From Maribacter sp044594925 (GTDB taxonomy: Bacteria > Bacteroidota > Bacteroidia > Flavobacteriales > Flavobacteriaceae): a stretch of 64,000 nucleotides of DNA. The stretch covers positions 620,001-684,000 of the forward strand of contig NZ_CP138991.1 of NCBI RefSeq assembly GCF_044594925.1, read 5' to 3'. Each line of letters opens with the position of its first letter. Position 1 is the first letter of the stretch. Positions 17,216 to 25,296 of this stretch are shown in pieces. The notes beneath the pieces were generated by a model that ran no database searches, had not been told where the DNA came from, and saw nothing but the letters and a program-made list of their open reading frames with translations. Position numbers and translations under genes: made by a program.

Positions 17216-17377
17216 TTATTTTGCTTTTTTTGAGAAAAAACTAACTATTCCTTCTGCCCAAAAAAAGAAAAAGAACAGTTTAAAGTATTTTATATAATCT
17301 GGACATTCTATGAAATATGGAAGAAATCCGATTATTCCAATAAAACCTAATAATTTAATATATTTCATTTTTTTCAT
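17216..17377 (-). CDS. 53-aa small membrane protein, copy 2
   Basis: Same product as at 16615-16776, in a tandemly duplicated cassette. The right-hand cassette end here meets an NC3-type attC instead of site 23, so the duplication has cassette-exact borders. Confidence 0.6.
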   Translation of the reverse strand: MKKMKYIKLLGFIGIIGFLPYFIECPDYIKYFKLFFFFFWAEGIVSFFSKKAK

Positions 17378-17387
17378 CATTAATGCT

Positions 17388-17577
17388 AACGCCCGAGCTA
17401 AGCGTAGTGCGGTTTTAGATAAGCGATTCCCATTGCGCCACAGCCCTTAGCAAAAGCATTTTGTTTTGATTTATTTTTTACTGTCCGAAGCAAAATCCCA
17501 ATGATTTTGCGACTTCATAAATATACGCAAATGCTGCAATTAAACACCGAAGCACCGCATTACGCTTAGGTTTTGTT
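17388..17577 (-). repeat. attC-like site 24 (copy of site 21)
   Basis: 190 bp, identical by eye to site 21. Confidence 0.85.
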
Positions 17578-17831
17578 GGCACAAGTGTTTTTTCTGCGGC
17601 GTTGCTTGCGTTCTGCTTGCGTACCTGAAGTGTTGCTTGCGGATTGCCACCCCGGTAGGGGGAAGCCGGCGAACTGCTTGCGTTTCTAGTGCGAACAGAT
17701 CGGAAAGTTTTCTCATAACAGTTGCGTTGTGCTTAGTCGTTGTTTTCACGCCAATGCTCAAGTCCATTTGCGCAAGGATGAGAAATCCAGATTAGGTCGT
17801 CCAATTTTCAAACTTGGGCAACATTTGTGCC
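17578..17831. other. Noncoding cassette NC3, copy b
   Basis: Near-identical to 15932-16185; differs by GTCCATTTGCGC in place of GTCCCTTTGCGC. No credible gene. Confidence 0.7.
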
Positions 17832-18021
17832 AACGCCTGAGCTAAGCGTAGTGCGGTTTTAGAGAAGCCATTCCCTTCGCGCCATAGCCCTTAGCAAAAG
17901 CATTTTGTTTTGATTTGTTTTTTCCTGTCCGAAGCAAAATCCCAATGATTTTGCGACTTCATAAATATACGCAAACGCTGCAATTAAACACCGAACCACC
18001 GCATTACGCTTAGGTTTTGTT
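17832..18021 (-). repeat. attC-like site 25 (variant of site 21)
   Basis: 190 bp, several substitutions relative to sites 21 and 24; same hairpins. Confidence 0.85.
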
Positions 18022-18276
18022 GGCACAAGTGTTTTTTTCTGCGGCGTTGCTTACGTTCTGCTTGCGTACCTGAAGTGTTGCTTGCGGATTGCCACCCCGG
18101 TAGGGGTAAGCCGGCGAACTGCTTGCGTTTCTAGTGCGAACAGATCGGAAAGTTTTCTCATAACAGTTGCGTTGTGCTTAGTCGTTGTTTTCACGCCAAT
18201 GCTCAAGTCCATTTGCGCAACGATGAGAAATCCAGATTAGGTCGTCCAATTTTCAAACTCGGGCAACATTTGTGCC
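18022..18276. other. Noncoding cassette NC3, diverged copy c
   Basis: About 255 bp with scattered point differences and a one-base insertion near the left end relative to copies a and b; the divergence shows it is older than the a/b duplication. No credible gene. Confidence 0.7.
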
Positions 18277-18466
18277 AACGTCTCCGTATATGAAACGTAG
18301 CGTATAAATAAACGCTAATTTTTCGGATTATACACGAGCCGAATTTTTAAATTTTTCTTTTTATCTTAAATTTCTCAAAAAGCCAAATTTAAAAATTTGG
18401 CGGTCTTCGCAAATACACACGAACCTCTCGGAAAGCCTGTAATAGCTATGTTTTATATACATTGTT
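18277..18466 (-). repeat. attC-like site 26, divergent subtype
   Basis: 190 bp. Outer arms GTATATGAAACGTAGC and GCTATGTTTTATATAC (two G.T, same spacing). Central hairpin GCCAAATTT/AAATTTGGC. It also encodes the C-terminal residues and stop of the gene at 18446-19210. Confidence 0.8.
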
Positions 18467-19210
18467 GCCAGTAGTTATTTCCAGCGTGTTTTTCAATTCA
18501 GTAAATATCTCTTTGTCCGCTAATGTAAATAAAAGCATTTCAAGTTCGTATGGTTTTGCATTTTTTCCGTAAATCTCAAACGTTGCTTTTTTTACAAAAT
18601 CGCAGAAATCAAAGTATGCTTTTTGTTGTGAAATAAACAATTCGACTTTGTTCATATATTCCGATATGTGCGAAACGTTAATAATTGTATTCATATCAAA
18701 ATCCGCTATTATTCTATTCCGACCACTTGGCATTGGATAATACTTTTCATTAAATCCATTTTGGTTTTCGCAAGTCAAAATCAGCCAATTTAATGTGTAA
18801 ATAACTCTTGAGTCATAAATTACAAAATTTTCTGGTTGCAAAAAGGATGAAATTTTCGACAAAGATGAAATTGTGCTAAAACAGTCTAATGATAATCTGC
18901 CTTTTTCAATCTGCTTTTTAAATCGCAATATTTTGTCAATATTCCGCTCGTTTTGTTTAAATCCACGAATTCCACCCCAAACATTAATTATCCAAAAATC
19001 TATAAAATTCTGTTCCGAATGCGATTGATATTTTTCGCTTAAAATCCATTTCAGCTCTACATTTTGGTCAAATGGATTTTGATGGGTTTTTAGTCGTTCG
19101 TTTTCCGCTGAAGTGAAGATTTTATCGGAAACGTCAAAATTGAAATCAAACCTCTTTTTCAAGTCGATTTGATTGCTAAATTCTTTCAGTTTCTCGATTG
19201 TGTTCTGCAT
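18446..19210 (-). CDS. Unrecognised soluble cassette protein, 254 aa
   Basis: Start set at the ATG giving MQNTIEKLKEFSNQIDLKKRF; the upstream frame merely reads attC sequence. Helical protein with the conspicuous blocks FIDFWIINVWGGIRGFK, FLQPENFVIYDSRVIYTLNWL and YPMPSGRNR; no signal or membrane segment. The last seven or so codons and the TAG stop lie inside attC-26, so recombination would leave them intact only because attC moves with the gene. Cassette ends GTTGCCAGTA / TACTGGCAAC. Family not recognised. Confidence 0.7.
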   Translation of the reverse strand: MQNTIEKLKEFSNQIDLKKRFDFNFDVSDKIFTSAENERLKTHQNPFDQNVELKWILSEKYQSHSEQNFIDFWIINVWGGIRGFKQNERNIDKILRFKKQIEKGRLSLDCFSTISSLSKISSFLQPENFVIYDSRVIYTLNWLILTCENQNGFNEKYYPMPSGRNRIIADFDMNTIINVSHISEYMNKVELFISQQKAYFDFCDFVKKATFEIYGKNAKPYELEMLLFTLADKEIFTELKNTLEITTGNNVYKT

Positions 19211-19228
19211 TTTTTTATAATTACTGGC

Positions 19229-19418
19229 AACGGCTGAGCTATGAACAGTACGGGAGCAAACTAGCGTTTGCTTTCCGCTACGCACATAGCGAAATCTTTG
19301 TGTTTTGTTTTTTCTTTTTTTCTGTCCAAAGCAAAATCCCAAAGATTTTGCGGTCTTTATAAAAATACGCAAACCCTAGCGTTTAAAACCTAAGCCCGTA
19401 TTGTTTATAGGTTGTGTT
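19229..19418 (-). repeat. attC-like site 27
   Basis: 190 bp. Inner hairpin GCAAAC/GTTTGC; central GCAAAATC/GATTTTGC. Confidence 0.85.
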
Positions 19419-19426
19419 GTAGCCAG

Positions 19427-19930
19427 TTATTTTTTCGCAATATTTACGTGTATAATTACAGGATTCAGTCCATCTTCGTTTCGTTTTGAACGGCCATAAA
19501 GACCAACAGTCATATCGTTTGGGTAATTTGTTTCAAGCTCTTTTGGGTTGACATAAGTGTACATCCCATATCCGTGACCAGAAACAGTCCATCCCTTAGT
19601 CAGATTCAAGGAAGTAACATTAAAATCTCCCGCAGGACCTCCAGCAGAAACTGGTCCAAACTCTTTCATTAGTCTAATAGACTCCTCTTCAATATTTTTG
19701 ATTTTACTTACATCGTCGAAAATAATATAAGTTCCATTTTCAAAAAGTACCCAGTCTTGAAATTTTGGATTTATTGCAAGCCGCACGTTATCTAGTAAAG
19801 AAACAGGCATTTTTTCTGTGTTCTCCGTTACGGTTTTAATGTTTTTGGGAGTGTCTTTTTTCTCTCCACAACTTAAAACGAAAACTAACAAAATAGCTAA
19901 TAAGATTAATTTGTGAATATACTTTTTCAT
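19427..19930 (-). CDS. Cassette lipoprotein, 167 aa
   Basis: Signal MKKYIHKLILLAILLVFVLSC, lipoprotein. The globular part reads NVRLAINPKFQDWVLFENGTYIIFDD, then EFGPVSAGGPAGDFNV and GWTVSGHGYGMYTYVNPKEL; the glycine-rich GHGYGMYTYV block resembles short Bacteroidota lipoproteins of unknown role. Starts 10 bp inside the cassette end (GTTGTAGCCA / TGGCTACAAC). Confidence 0.75.
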   Translation of the reverse strand: MKKYIHKLILLAILLVFVLSCGEKKDTPKNIKTVTENTEKMPVSLLDNVRLAINPKFQDWVLFENGTYIIFDDVSKIKNIEEESIRLMKEFGPVSAGGPAGDFNVTSLNLTKGWTVSGHGYGMYTYVNPKELETNYPNDMTVGLYGRSKRNEDGLNPVIIHVNIAKK

Positions 19931-19940
19931 AATTGGCTAC

Positions 19941-20129
19941 AACGGTTTAGCTATGCGTAGTGCGAGGCAAGGAAACGTTTTCGTTTCCGTCTGAGCGCGC
20001 AGCAAAAGCTTTTTGTTTTGATTTATTTTTTCTTGTCCAAAGCAAAATCCCAAAGATTTTGCGACCTCATAAAAATACACAAACCATTCGTTCTAGCCCA
20101 AAAGTCCGCATTACGTATAGGTTTTGTTG
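19941..20129 (-). repeat. attC-like site 28
   Basis: 189 bp. Inner hairpin GGAAAC/GTTTCC; central GCAAAATC/GATTTTGC: the inner hairpin of one subtype combined with the central hairpin of another. Confidence 0.85.
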
Positions 20130-20444
20130 TCATTAGTGATTTTCGCACTACTTGGCACGTTTTGCTTGCGTAATTACTGCGTTCTGATTGGTTGTATTCG
20201 TAAACAAGCTAAAAAGTCCATCAACAATAACGGTTGCGTTTGAGTAAGGTCCATTTGCGCAAACTAGCTCAAAAGTCCGTCTGCGTAACGATTGGATAGG
20301 AGTGGAGTCCATTTGCACAAAGTTGAGCAGTAATTCATTTTAGAGTTCGAGAAAAACCCAAAAAAATTCGGGACTTACGTCCCTAAAATGACTTTTGTTT
20401 GAGTAGATATTTGTCCGCCGAAATACTTTTACATCATTAATGAC
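20130..20444. other. Noncoding cassette NC4 with GTCCAT repeats
   Basis: About 315 bp, no gene. Homologous to NC2 over about 200 bp, with GTCCATTTGCGCAA, GTCCGTCTGCGTAA and GTCCATTTGCACAA words near 20240-20320, followed by a small hairpin GGGAC/GTCCC near 20368-20384. Ends GTTGTCATTA / TAATGACAAC. Confidence 0.7.
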
Positions 20445-20633
20445 AACGGTTAGGCTAAGCGTAGTGCGGGGGCAAGGAAACTTTTCGTTTCCGTCTGCCG
20501 ACGTAGCTAAAGCTTATTGTTTTGCTTTTTCTTTTTTTTGTCCAAAGCTAAATCCATAAGATTTTGCGACATTATAAATATACACAGACCTTTCGATTTT
20601 GCCCTAAAGTCCGCATTACGTTTAGGTTTTGTT
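20445..20633 (-). repeat. attC-like site 29
   Basis: 189 bp. Central hairpin GCTAAATC/GATTTTGC has one uncompensated change. Its minus-strand start also gives the last codons and stop of the gene at 20622-21068. Confidence 0.85.
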
Positions 20634-21068
20634 AGGCAAAGTTTTTTTCAGTTGCTGATATATAGCCTGATTGGACTTTCCGTTCGATGAGAAGTATATT
20701 TTATCGCCAGATTTTTTCGTAATTAAAATCCATGGACGAGCATTGGAATTGATAATTGCCTTTATTTTTTCTCCGCCATTTGTTCTGAAAAGTCCTTTTT
20801 TTCGACTCCCAAATGAAAATCCATTAATCCTTCTTCGCAAACTTGGTCGTTTCTCAGTCAATTCAATTAGTTGAATGTCAGACACAGGAATTTCTTCTCC
20901 ATATTGTCCAGTTATCTCCAAATGTCCGTCCTCGAGTATTAATTTGTTTTCACTAAATCCTAGTCCTATAGTTCCAATTGCGATAACCATAACAGCAATT
21001 AGGGCATAGAAAATAATTTTCTTGTGCTTGGGATTGAGGTTTTTATAATTTTCGAATGAAGAGTTCAT
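20622..21068 (-). CDS. Membrane protein with PH-like domain
   Basis: 148 aa. One clear membrane segment at about residues 19-38 after a polar N-terminus (MNSSFENYKNLNPKHKKI), then a strand-rich soluble part (LILEDGHLEITGQYGEEIPVSDIQLIELTEK...ARPWILITKKSGDKIYFSSNG), the layout of small bacterial PH-like membrane proteins. The last residues PNKT and the TAA come from the attC (CCTAACAAAACCTAA). Ends GTTAGGCAAA / TTTGCCTAAC. Confidence 0.7.
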   Translation of the reverse strand: MNSSFENYKNLNPKHKKIIFYALIAVMVIAIGTIGLGFSENKLILEDGHLEITGQYGEEIPVSDIQLIELTEKRPSLRRRINGFSFGSRKKGLFRTNGGEKIKAIINSNARPWILITKKSGDKIYFSSNGKSNQAIYQQLKKTLPNKT

Positions 21069-21084
21069 TTTTTAAATTTTGCCT

Positions 21085-21271
21085 AACGGTTGAGCTATGA
21101 ACAGTACGGGAGCAAACCAGCGTTTGCTTTCCGCCACGCACATAGCGAAATCTTTGTGTTTTGTTTTTTCTTTTTTGTCATAAAGCAAAATCCCAAAGAT
21201 TTTGCGGACTTCATAAAAATACGCAAACCCTGCGATTAAGCCCGAAGCCCGTATTGTTTATAGGTTTTGTT
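21085..21271 (-). repeat. attC-like site 30
   Basis: 187 bp. Inner hairpin GCAAAC/GTTTGC; central GCAAAATC/GATTTTGC. It encodes the C-terminus QQNL and stop of the gene at 21258-21560. Confidence 0.85.
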
Positions 21272-21560
21272 GTGCTTTCGTTATTTCCGCTTTCAATTCA
21301 TCAGGTATATTAATCCATTCCGTTTTATTCGTTAATTCAAGAATTACAGAACATTCAGCTTTTACAACTCCTACAATGTGTAAATACCACTCTAAATAAC
21401 TCCAGTCCTTGGGTTTTGGCGAGTAAAGAGTTTTCTTATCATTATCCCAATGAACCTCGGTTGCCGACCGATAAATCATTGGATAAGTTGTTGAATAAGG
21501 CTTAATGTTTAATTTTCCTTTATCGTCAACTTTAATTACCAATATTTCATCTCTATCCAT
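21258..21560 (-). CDS. Small cassette protein, attC-terminated
   Basis: 100 aa beginning MDRDEILVIKVDDKGKL. No signal or membrane segment; strand-rich start, then KPKDWSYLEWYLHIVGVVKAECSVILELTNKTEW. Overlaps the end of the upstream gene by 8 bp, indicating translational coupling. The last four codons and stop lie in attC-30. Second gene of a two-gene cassette. Unknown function; possibly a partner or immunity-like protein for its neighbour, which is inference. Confidence 0.65.
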   Translation of the reverse strand: MDRDEILVIKVDDKGKLNIKPYSTTYPMIYRSATEVHWDNDKKTLYSPKPKDWSYLEWYLHIVGVVKAECSVILELTNKTEWINIPDELKAEITKAQQNL

Positions 21561-21921
21561 TTTTCATAATTCCTTGAACTTGAACAGAATATGCAGAGTT
21601 ACTAAATTCATCGACTCCCACGTATGTATAATACTCAGAAATGCATTTATTACAAATAATTTTATCAAATACAGGAAATCCACCATCTTGCGATTTTTGT
21701 GACAAACCAATGTTGTAGTGTTTTTTTAGTCCTTCATATTCTTCTTCGGTTATATTTTCCGTTTTGCCCGTCCAACCATTTTCGATTTGGATTTTATAAT
21801 TCAGTTTTAATTGATTACCACAGGATAAACAGTCGAAATTATAGCATTCGATTTTGTCCTTTTTTCCTGTTACGAAATTGGGATTCTTAATGTAAGAAGG
21901 TTTTAAAATTTCCTTTTTCAT
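21553..21921 (-). CDS. Cysteine-knuckle (zinc-ribbon) cassette protein
   Basis: About 122 aa from the ATG at 21921 (MKKEILKPSYIKNPNFVTGKK). Two CxxC pairs, CLSCGNQ near residue 32 and ICNKCISEY near residue 90, fit a split zinc ribbon with a strand-rich insert. First gene of the two-gene cassette GTTGTGCTT / AAGCACAAC. No named family recognised. Confidence 0.65.
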   Translation of the reverse strand: MKKEILKPSYIKNPNFVTGKKDKIECYNFDCLSCGNQLKLNYKIQIENGWTGKTENITEEEYEGLKKHYNIGLSQKSQDGGFPVFDKIICNKCISEYYTYVGVDEFSNSAYSVQVQGIMKNG

Positions 21922-21931
21922 AATGAAGCAC

Positions 21932-22118
21932 AACGGTTTAGCTATAAACAGTACGGTAGCAAACTAGCGTTTGCTTACCGCCACGCACATAGCGAAATCT
22001 TTTTGTTTTGTTTTTTCTTTTATTGTTTAAAGCAAAATCCCAAAGATTTTGCGGTCATCATAAAAATACACAAACCTTTCGATTAAGCCGGAAGCCCGTA
22101 TTGTTTATAGGTTTTGTT
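21932..22118 (-). repeat. attC-like site 31
   Basis: 187 bp. Inner hairpin GCAAAC/GTTTGC; central GCAAAATC/GATTTTGC. Confidence 0.85.
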
Positions 22119-22122
22119 GTCA

Positions 22123-22728
22123 TTAGTATTTTTCCGCCAAGGTTTCAAATCCAGCCATTAAACCCACAAGCTTCTGCCTTTCTTCAAAACCCGGATATTC
22201 ATCTTCAATGAATGATTTCGGTTCGTAACTGGCGTATGCGATATAGTTTTTTCCTTGATAAACGCTAAAGTGATAAGTTGTACCATCAGAAATCGATTTC
22301 ACAAGCCTTGCCCCTTTTTCTTTTCCAGGTTTTGCATCAATATTAAGCTGAGTTTTATTGATTTGAAATTTCTTTTCAGATATACAATTTTTCAAATAAT
22401 TCCAATAATTCTGAAAGTCCTTTTTTCTAACTCTTTTTCGCTTCACTTTAGTTTTTAAATCCGAATCACTCGGTTGAAAGACTTTGTAACGCTTTATTTT
22501 TCCATCATTTTGATAAATTATATACTGTCCACTAAGTCCTTTGTTCCAATAGCCTGAGTAAGCAACTCTTACGATTAACGAATTCCTATCTTTTAAGTTC
22601 AACAATTCCACATATTGATTCTCATTTTCAGTTATTCCATTCCAAACCACTTCAGGAATCATTGAATTTTGTGAAATCCCTGTCATTGTGGAAAGTGTAC
22701 AAATGAAAAGTAGAATTATTTTTTTCAT
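22123..22728 (-). CDS. Secreted cassette protein, 201 aa
   Basis: Signal peptide MKKIILLFICTLSTMTGISQ, probably cleaved after GISQ, no lipobox at the usual place. Mature part strand-rich with GYWNKGLSGQYIIYQNDGKIKRYKVFQPSD and a basic patch KTKVKRKRVRKKDF. No family recognised. Starts 10 bp inside the cassette end (GTTGTCATTA / TAATGACAAC); these ends are the same as for NC4 and the YcxB-like cassette. Confidence 0.75.
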   Translation of the reverse strand: MKKIILLFICTLSTMTGISQNSMIPEVVWNGITENENQYVELLNLKDRNSLIVRVAYSGYWNKGLSGQYIIYQNDGKIKRYKVFQPSDSDLKTKVKRKRVRKKDFQNYWNYLKNCISEKKFQINKTQLNIDAKPGKEKGARLVKSISDGTTYHFSVYQGKNYIAYASYEPKSFIEDEYPGFEERQKLVGLMAGFETLAEKY

Positions 22729-22737
22729 ATTAATGAC

Positions 22738-22929
22738 AACGGTGAGGCTATGGCAAGTAGGGCAGGCAAGGAAACTTTTCGTTTCCGTCTGGTCTGCGAG
22801 CCAGAGCTTTTTGTTTTGTAATTATTTTTTCTTTTTTAATTGCCAAATCCAAAAGATTTGGCGGACTTAGTAAAGACGCCCAAGTCTTCAAATTTAGCTC
22901 TTTTTGCCCTATTTGCTATAGGTATTGTT
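22738..22929 (-). repeat. attC-like site 32, divergent subtype
   Basis: 192 bp. Outer arms CTATGGCAAGTAGGGCA and TGCCCTATTTGCTATAG, two G.T. Inner hairpin GGAAAC/GTTTCC; central GCCAAATC/GATTTGGC (C:G version). Confidence 0.85.
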
Positions 22930-23667
22930 GGCAGTAGTGTTTTTATACCCCTTATTTAATCTTTTAAGGTCAGCATTTAAATAAAAAACCTGACTCTTTT
23001 TTATGTTCAAAAAATGTAGAGCGCTATCCAATTCCTTTTGCAACTTGATTGGCGTTCTTCTGTCCATATTTACATAAAGATTAATGTTGTTCAATTTGCA
23101 ATGAGTGCAATTAATATATTCTAACAGGTCTCCATATTCCTTTGTAACCTTATTATTAATTTGAAAGTAAAATTGATTTTTAAAAAATCCCTTACTGGGG
23201 TCGACATATTGACTTTTTATTTGACCACAGGCTAGAATGATACTTAATTTATTATTTTGAAAATCAATGGAATCAGAGTTTTCGATTGTACTTTCAAATG
23301 GCAGTATATTAACTTTATAACCAGCTGAAAAGTCATTTAGAAACGTTTCGGAATCAGAAATTTGTCTTATCCATTTCGTATTATTCTGAAATATCACTTT
23401 ATCACCTTTAATCAAATGACTTTGGATTATTGAATCCGGATATTGAATGTATTCCCAAATTTGTGATGGTTTCGCTGAGTCCAGTTGAAATGTAGCCCCA
23501 TTCGTGAACTTGTTGATAGATATTGTGGTATCGGTAATTATATAGCAATTGTCTAAATCTTGGCTATTGTCAAGGTATTCATGCCAATGTCCATTCAATG
23601 TTTCTTCTTTATTGCAGGACACAAATGAGAGAATAATAATTATATGTAAAATAAGTTTTTTCAACAT
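22909..23667 (-). CDS. Cassette lipoprotein, about 252 aa
   Basis: Start at the ATG giving MLKKLILHIIIILSFVSCNKEE, a lipoprotein signal; upstream open frame is attC sequence. First mature motif LNGHWHEYLDN recalls lipocalin-like 'G.W' lipoproteins. A CTHC pair (INCTHCKLNN) lies about 60 residues from the end, followed by VNMDRRTPIKLQKELDSALHFLN, which resembles the ExbD-like YVNMDR.TP pattern of biopolymer-transport proteins only superficially. The final codons (TTANNTYSK) and stop are within attC-32. Confidence 0.7.
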   Translation of the reverse strand: MLKKLILHIIIILSFVSCNKEETLNGHWHEYLDNSQDLDNCYIITDTTISINKFTNGATFQLDSAKPSQIWEYIQYPDSIIQSHLIKGDKVIFQNNTKWIRQISDSETFLNDFSAGYKVNILPFESTIENSDSIDFQNNKLSIILACGQIKSQYVDPSKGFFKNQFYFQINNKVTKEYGDLLEYINCTHCKLNNINLYVNMDRRTPIKLQKELDSALHFLNIKKSQVFYLNADLKRLNKGYKNTTANNTYSK

Positions 23668-23674
23668 TACTGCC

Positions 23675-23861
23675 AACGGTTTAGCTATGAACAGTACGGG
23701 AGCAAACTTGCGTTTACTTTCCGCCACACACATAGCTAAATCTTTTTGTTTTGTTTTTTCTTTTTCTTGTTTAAGCAAAATCCCAAAGATTTTGCGGTCT
23801 TCATAAAAATACGCAAACCGTACGATTAAGCCCTATGCCCGTATTGTTTATAGGTTTTGTT
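23675..23861 (-). repeat. attC-like site 33
   Basis: 187 bp. Central hairpin GCAAAATC/GATTTTGC; inner hairpin GCAAAC/GTTTAC with a mismatch. Confidence 0.85.
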
Positions 23862-23873
23862 ATCTGCTGGCTT

Positions 23874-24449
23874 TTATTCAATTTCATCGTACAAACACTC
23901 AACCTCTATTTTCCAAAATTCCGATTCCAAAAAAATATTAGGATTAATTTTCTTGAATCGTTCTTTAAGGTCATCAACGTTCGCTTTAGAAAATTTTGAG
24001 TCCATAAACGCATCTTCTCCAAATTCAGATTCTATTTCAGAAATAAAATTTTTGAACTCCAACAAACATTTTGCCAATTCAATGATGTTCTGGTTAATGT
24101 CCTGAATTTTTTCAAAACCCAGCTCGTGGTCTAGTAAAACAATCTTGTCGTTTGAACTAGAATCTATACAAATTGGATTTCCTGCACCATCGGAACCAAA
24201 TATCCAATAGTTTTCTGTGCCTTTAACAAGGTCAATGTCGGAGTAATATTCGGTTATATTGTAAAATTTTCCATCAGAACTTTCTAAACCAAAGTCAACA
24301 CATGGTGCTGCTCCATCTGGAAATCCACCAGATAGAAAATTCTTTGTTAAATCGGTCAGTTTAGCTCTTTCTAATTGTTTATAATCAAATTCCGTCCATT
24401 GGTCGTATTCGTTTATATTCCAATATATTTTAAAGTCTTTCTTATTCAT
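23874..24449 (-). CDS. SMI1/KNR4 (SUKH-like) family protein
   Basis: 191 aa, soluble. Blocks FLSGGFPDGAAPCVDFG, NYWIFGSDGAGNPICID and KIVLLDHELG fit the SUKH (SMI1/KNR4) fold, whose bacterial members are often immunity proteins against polymorphic or contact-dependent toxins. C-terminal half helical and acidic (FKNFISEIESEFGEDAFMD). No toxin gene shares the cassette, so an orphan immunity role is inference. Ends GTTATCTGC / GCAGATAAC. Confidence 0.75.
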   Translation of the reverse strand: MNKKDFKIYWNINEYDQWTEFDYKQLERAKLTDLTKNFLSGGFPDGAAPCVDFGLESSDGKFYNITEYYSDIDLVKGTENYWIFGSDGAGNPICIDSSSNDKIVLLDHELGFEKIQDINQNIIELAKCLLEFKNFISEIESEFGEDAFMDSKFSKANVDDLKERFKKINPNIFLESEFWKIEVECLYDEIE

Positions 24450-24467
24450 TTTTTTGAGCTTGCAGAT

Positions 24468-24655
24468 AACGGTTTAGCTATGAACAGTACGAGAGCAAAC
24501 TAGCGTTTACTTTCCGCCACGCACGTAGCAAAATCTTTTTGTTTTGTTTTTTCTTTTCCTTGTTTAAAGCAAAATCCCAAAGATTTTGCGGACATCATAA
24601 AAATACGCAAACCCTGCGAACAAACCCGAAACCCGTATTGTTTATAGGTTTTGTT
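24468..24655 (-). repeat. attC-like site 34 (copy of site 10)
   Basis: 188 bp, identical by eye to site 10. Confidence 0.85.
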
Positions 24656-24659
24656 GTCA

Positions 24660-25124
24660 TTAGTTTTTCTTTAGTCTGCTTAGAATATCAATCTCATCAG
24701 TTTCTAAATTTTTAATAGGCAGATATATTCCTTGTTTTGATTTTGTCTTTAACACAAAATATGTTTTTCTTTTTAGAACCTTTTCCAATTCAGAGTAATC
24801 CAGTTCAGATTTACTCTTTCCAGATTGTATTATGATTTTGTCAGATTCAATATGGTAATTATGGTCAAAATTTTTGAACCAAGCCTTTTGAGTTAAAATG
24901 GTTATGAAGGGTTTTAGTAAATAATATACTCCGAAAAACATCATAAAACCAGAGTAGCTTATTCCAGGTTTAGAATTGCCATTCATATACATATAGAAAC
25001 CCATTATCAGAATTAATGGACCCGCTACAATTCTTAAAATTGAGTAATAAGTTCCATAACCAAAATAGTATTCATTTAGGAATATTTTGATTTTTTCAGA
25101 TTGAGTTATTTTCTGGTTGTTCAC
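24660..25124 (-). CDS. YcxB-like two-TM membrane protein, copy 2
   Basis: Same product as at 6538-7002, with the same attC on the left. The left neighbour is the SUKH cassette, and the right one a short attC, whereas copy 1 lies between DUF922 and the 52-aa/two-TM cassettes. The copies are about 18 kb apart and identical by eye, so the duplication is recent. Confidence 0.8.
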   Translation of the reverse strand: MNNQKITQSEKIKIFLNEYYFGYGTYYSILRIVAGPLILIMGFYMYMNGNSKPGISYSGFMMFFGVYYLLKPFITILTQKAWFKNFDHNYHIESDKIIIQSGKSKSELDYSELEKVLKRKTYFVLKTKSKQGIYLPIKNLETDEIDILSRLKKN

Positions 25125-25296
25125 GAATATATTTTTATAGCATTCAGATTGGAAATTCCATTTGCGAAAACTTGCTCAAAAGTCCATCTACGTTCAGATT
25201 ACGCTTGAGTAAGAAGTCCATTCGCAGTATTCAATTTTAATACTATTAACTATTATTAAAAAATTCAACTTTGGCAAGAACTTCAAAATTAATGAC
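25125..25296. other. Leader of the second YcxB-like cassette
   Basis: Same as 7003-7174, with the degenerate GTCCAT words; no gene seen. Confidence 0.6.

Noticed and set aside
22909..23667. ExbD-like identity for the lipoprotein with VNMDRRTPIKLQ
   Set aside because: The short match is isolated and the protein is a lipoprotein with a different length and layout.
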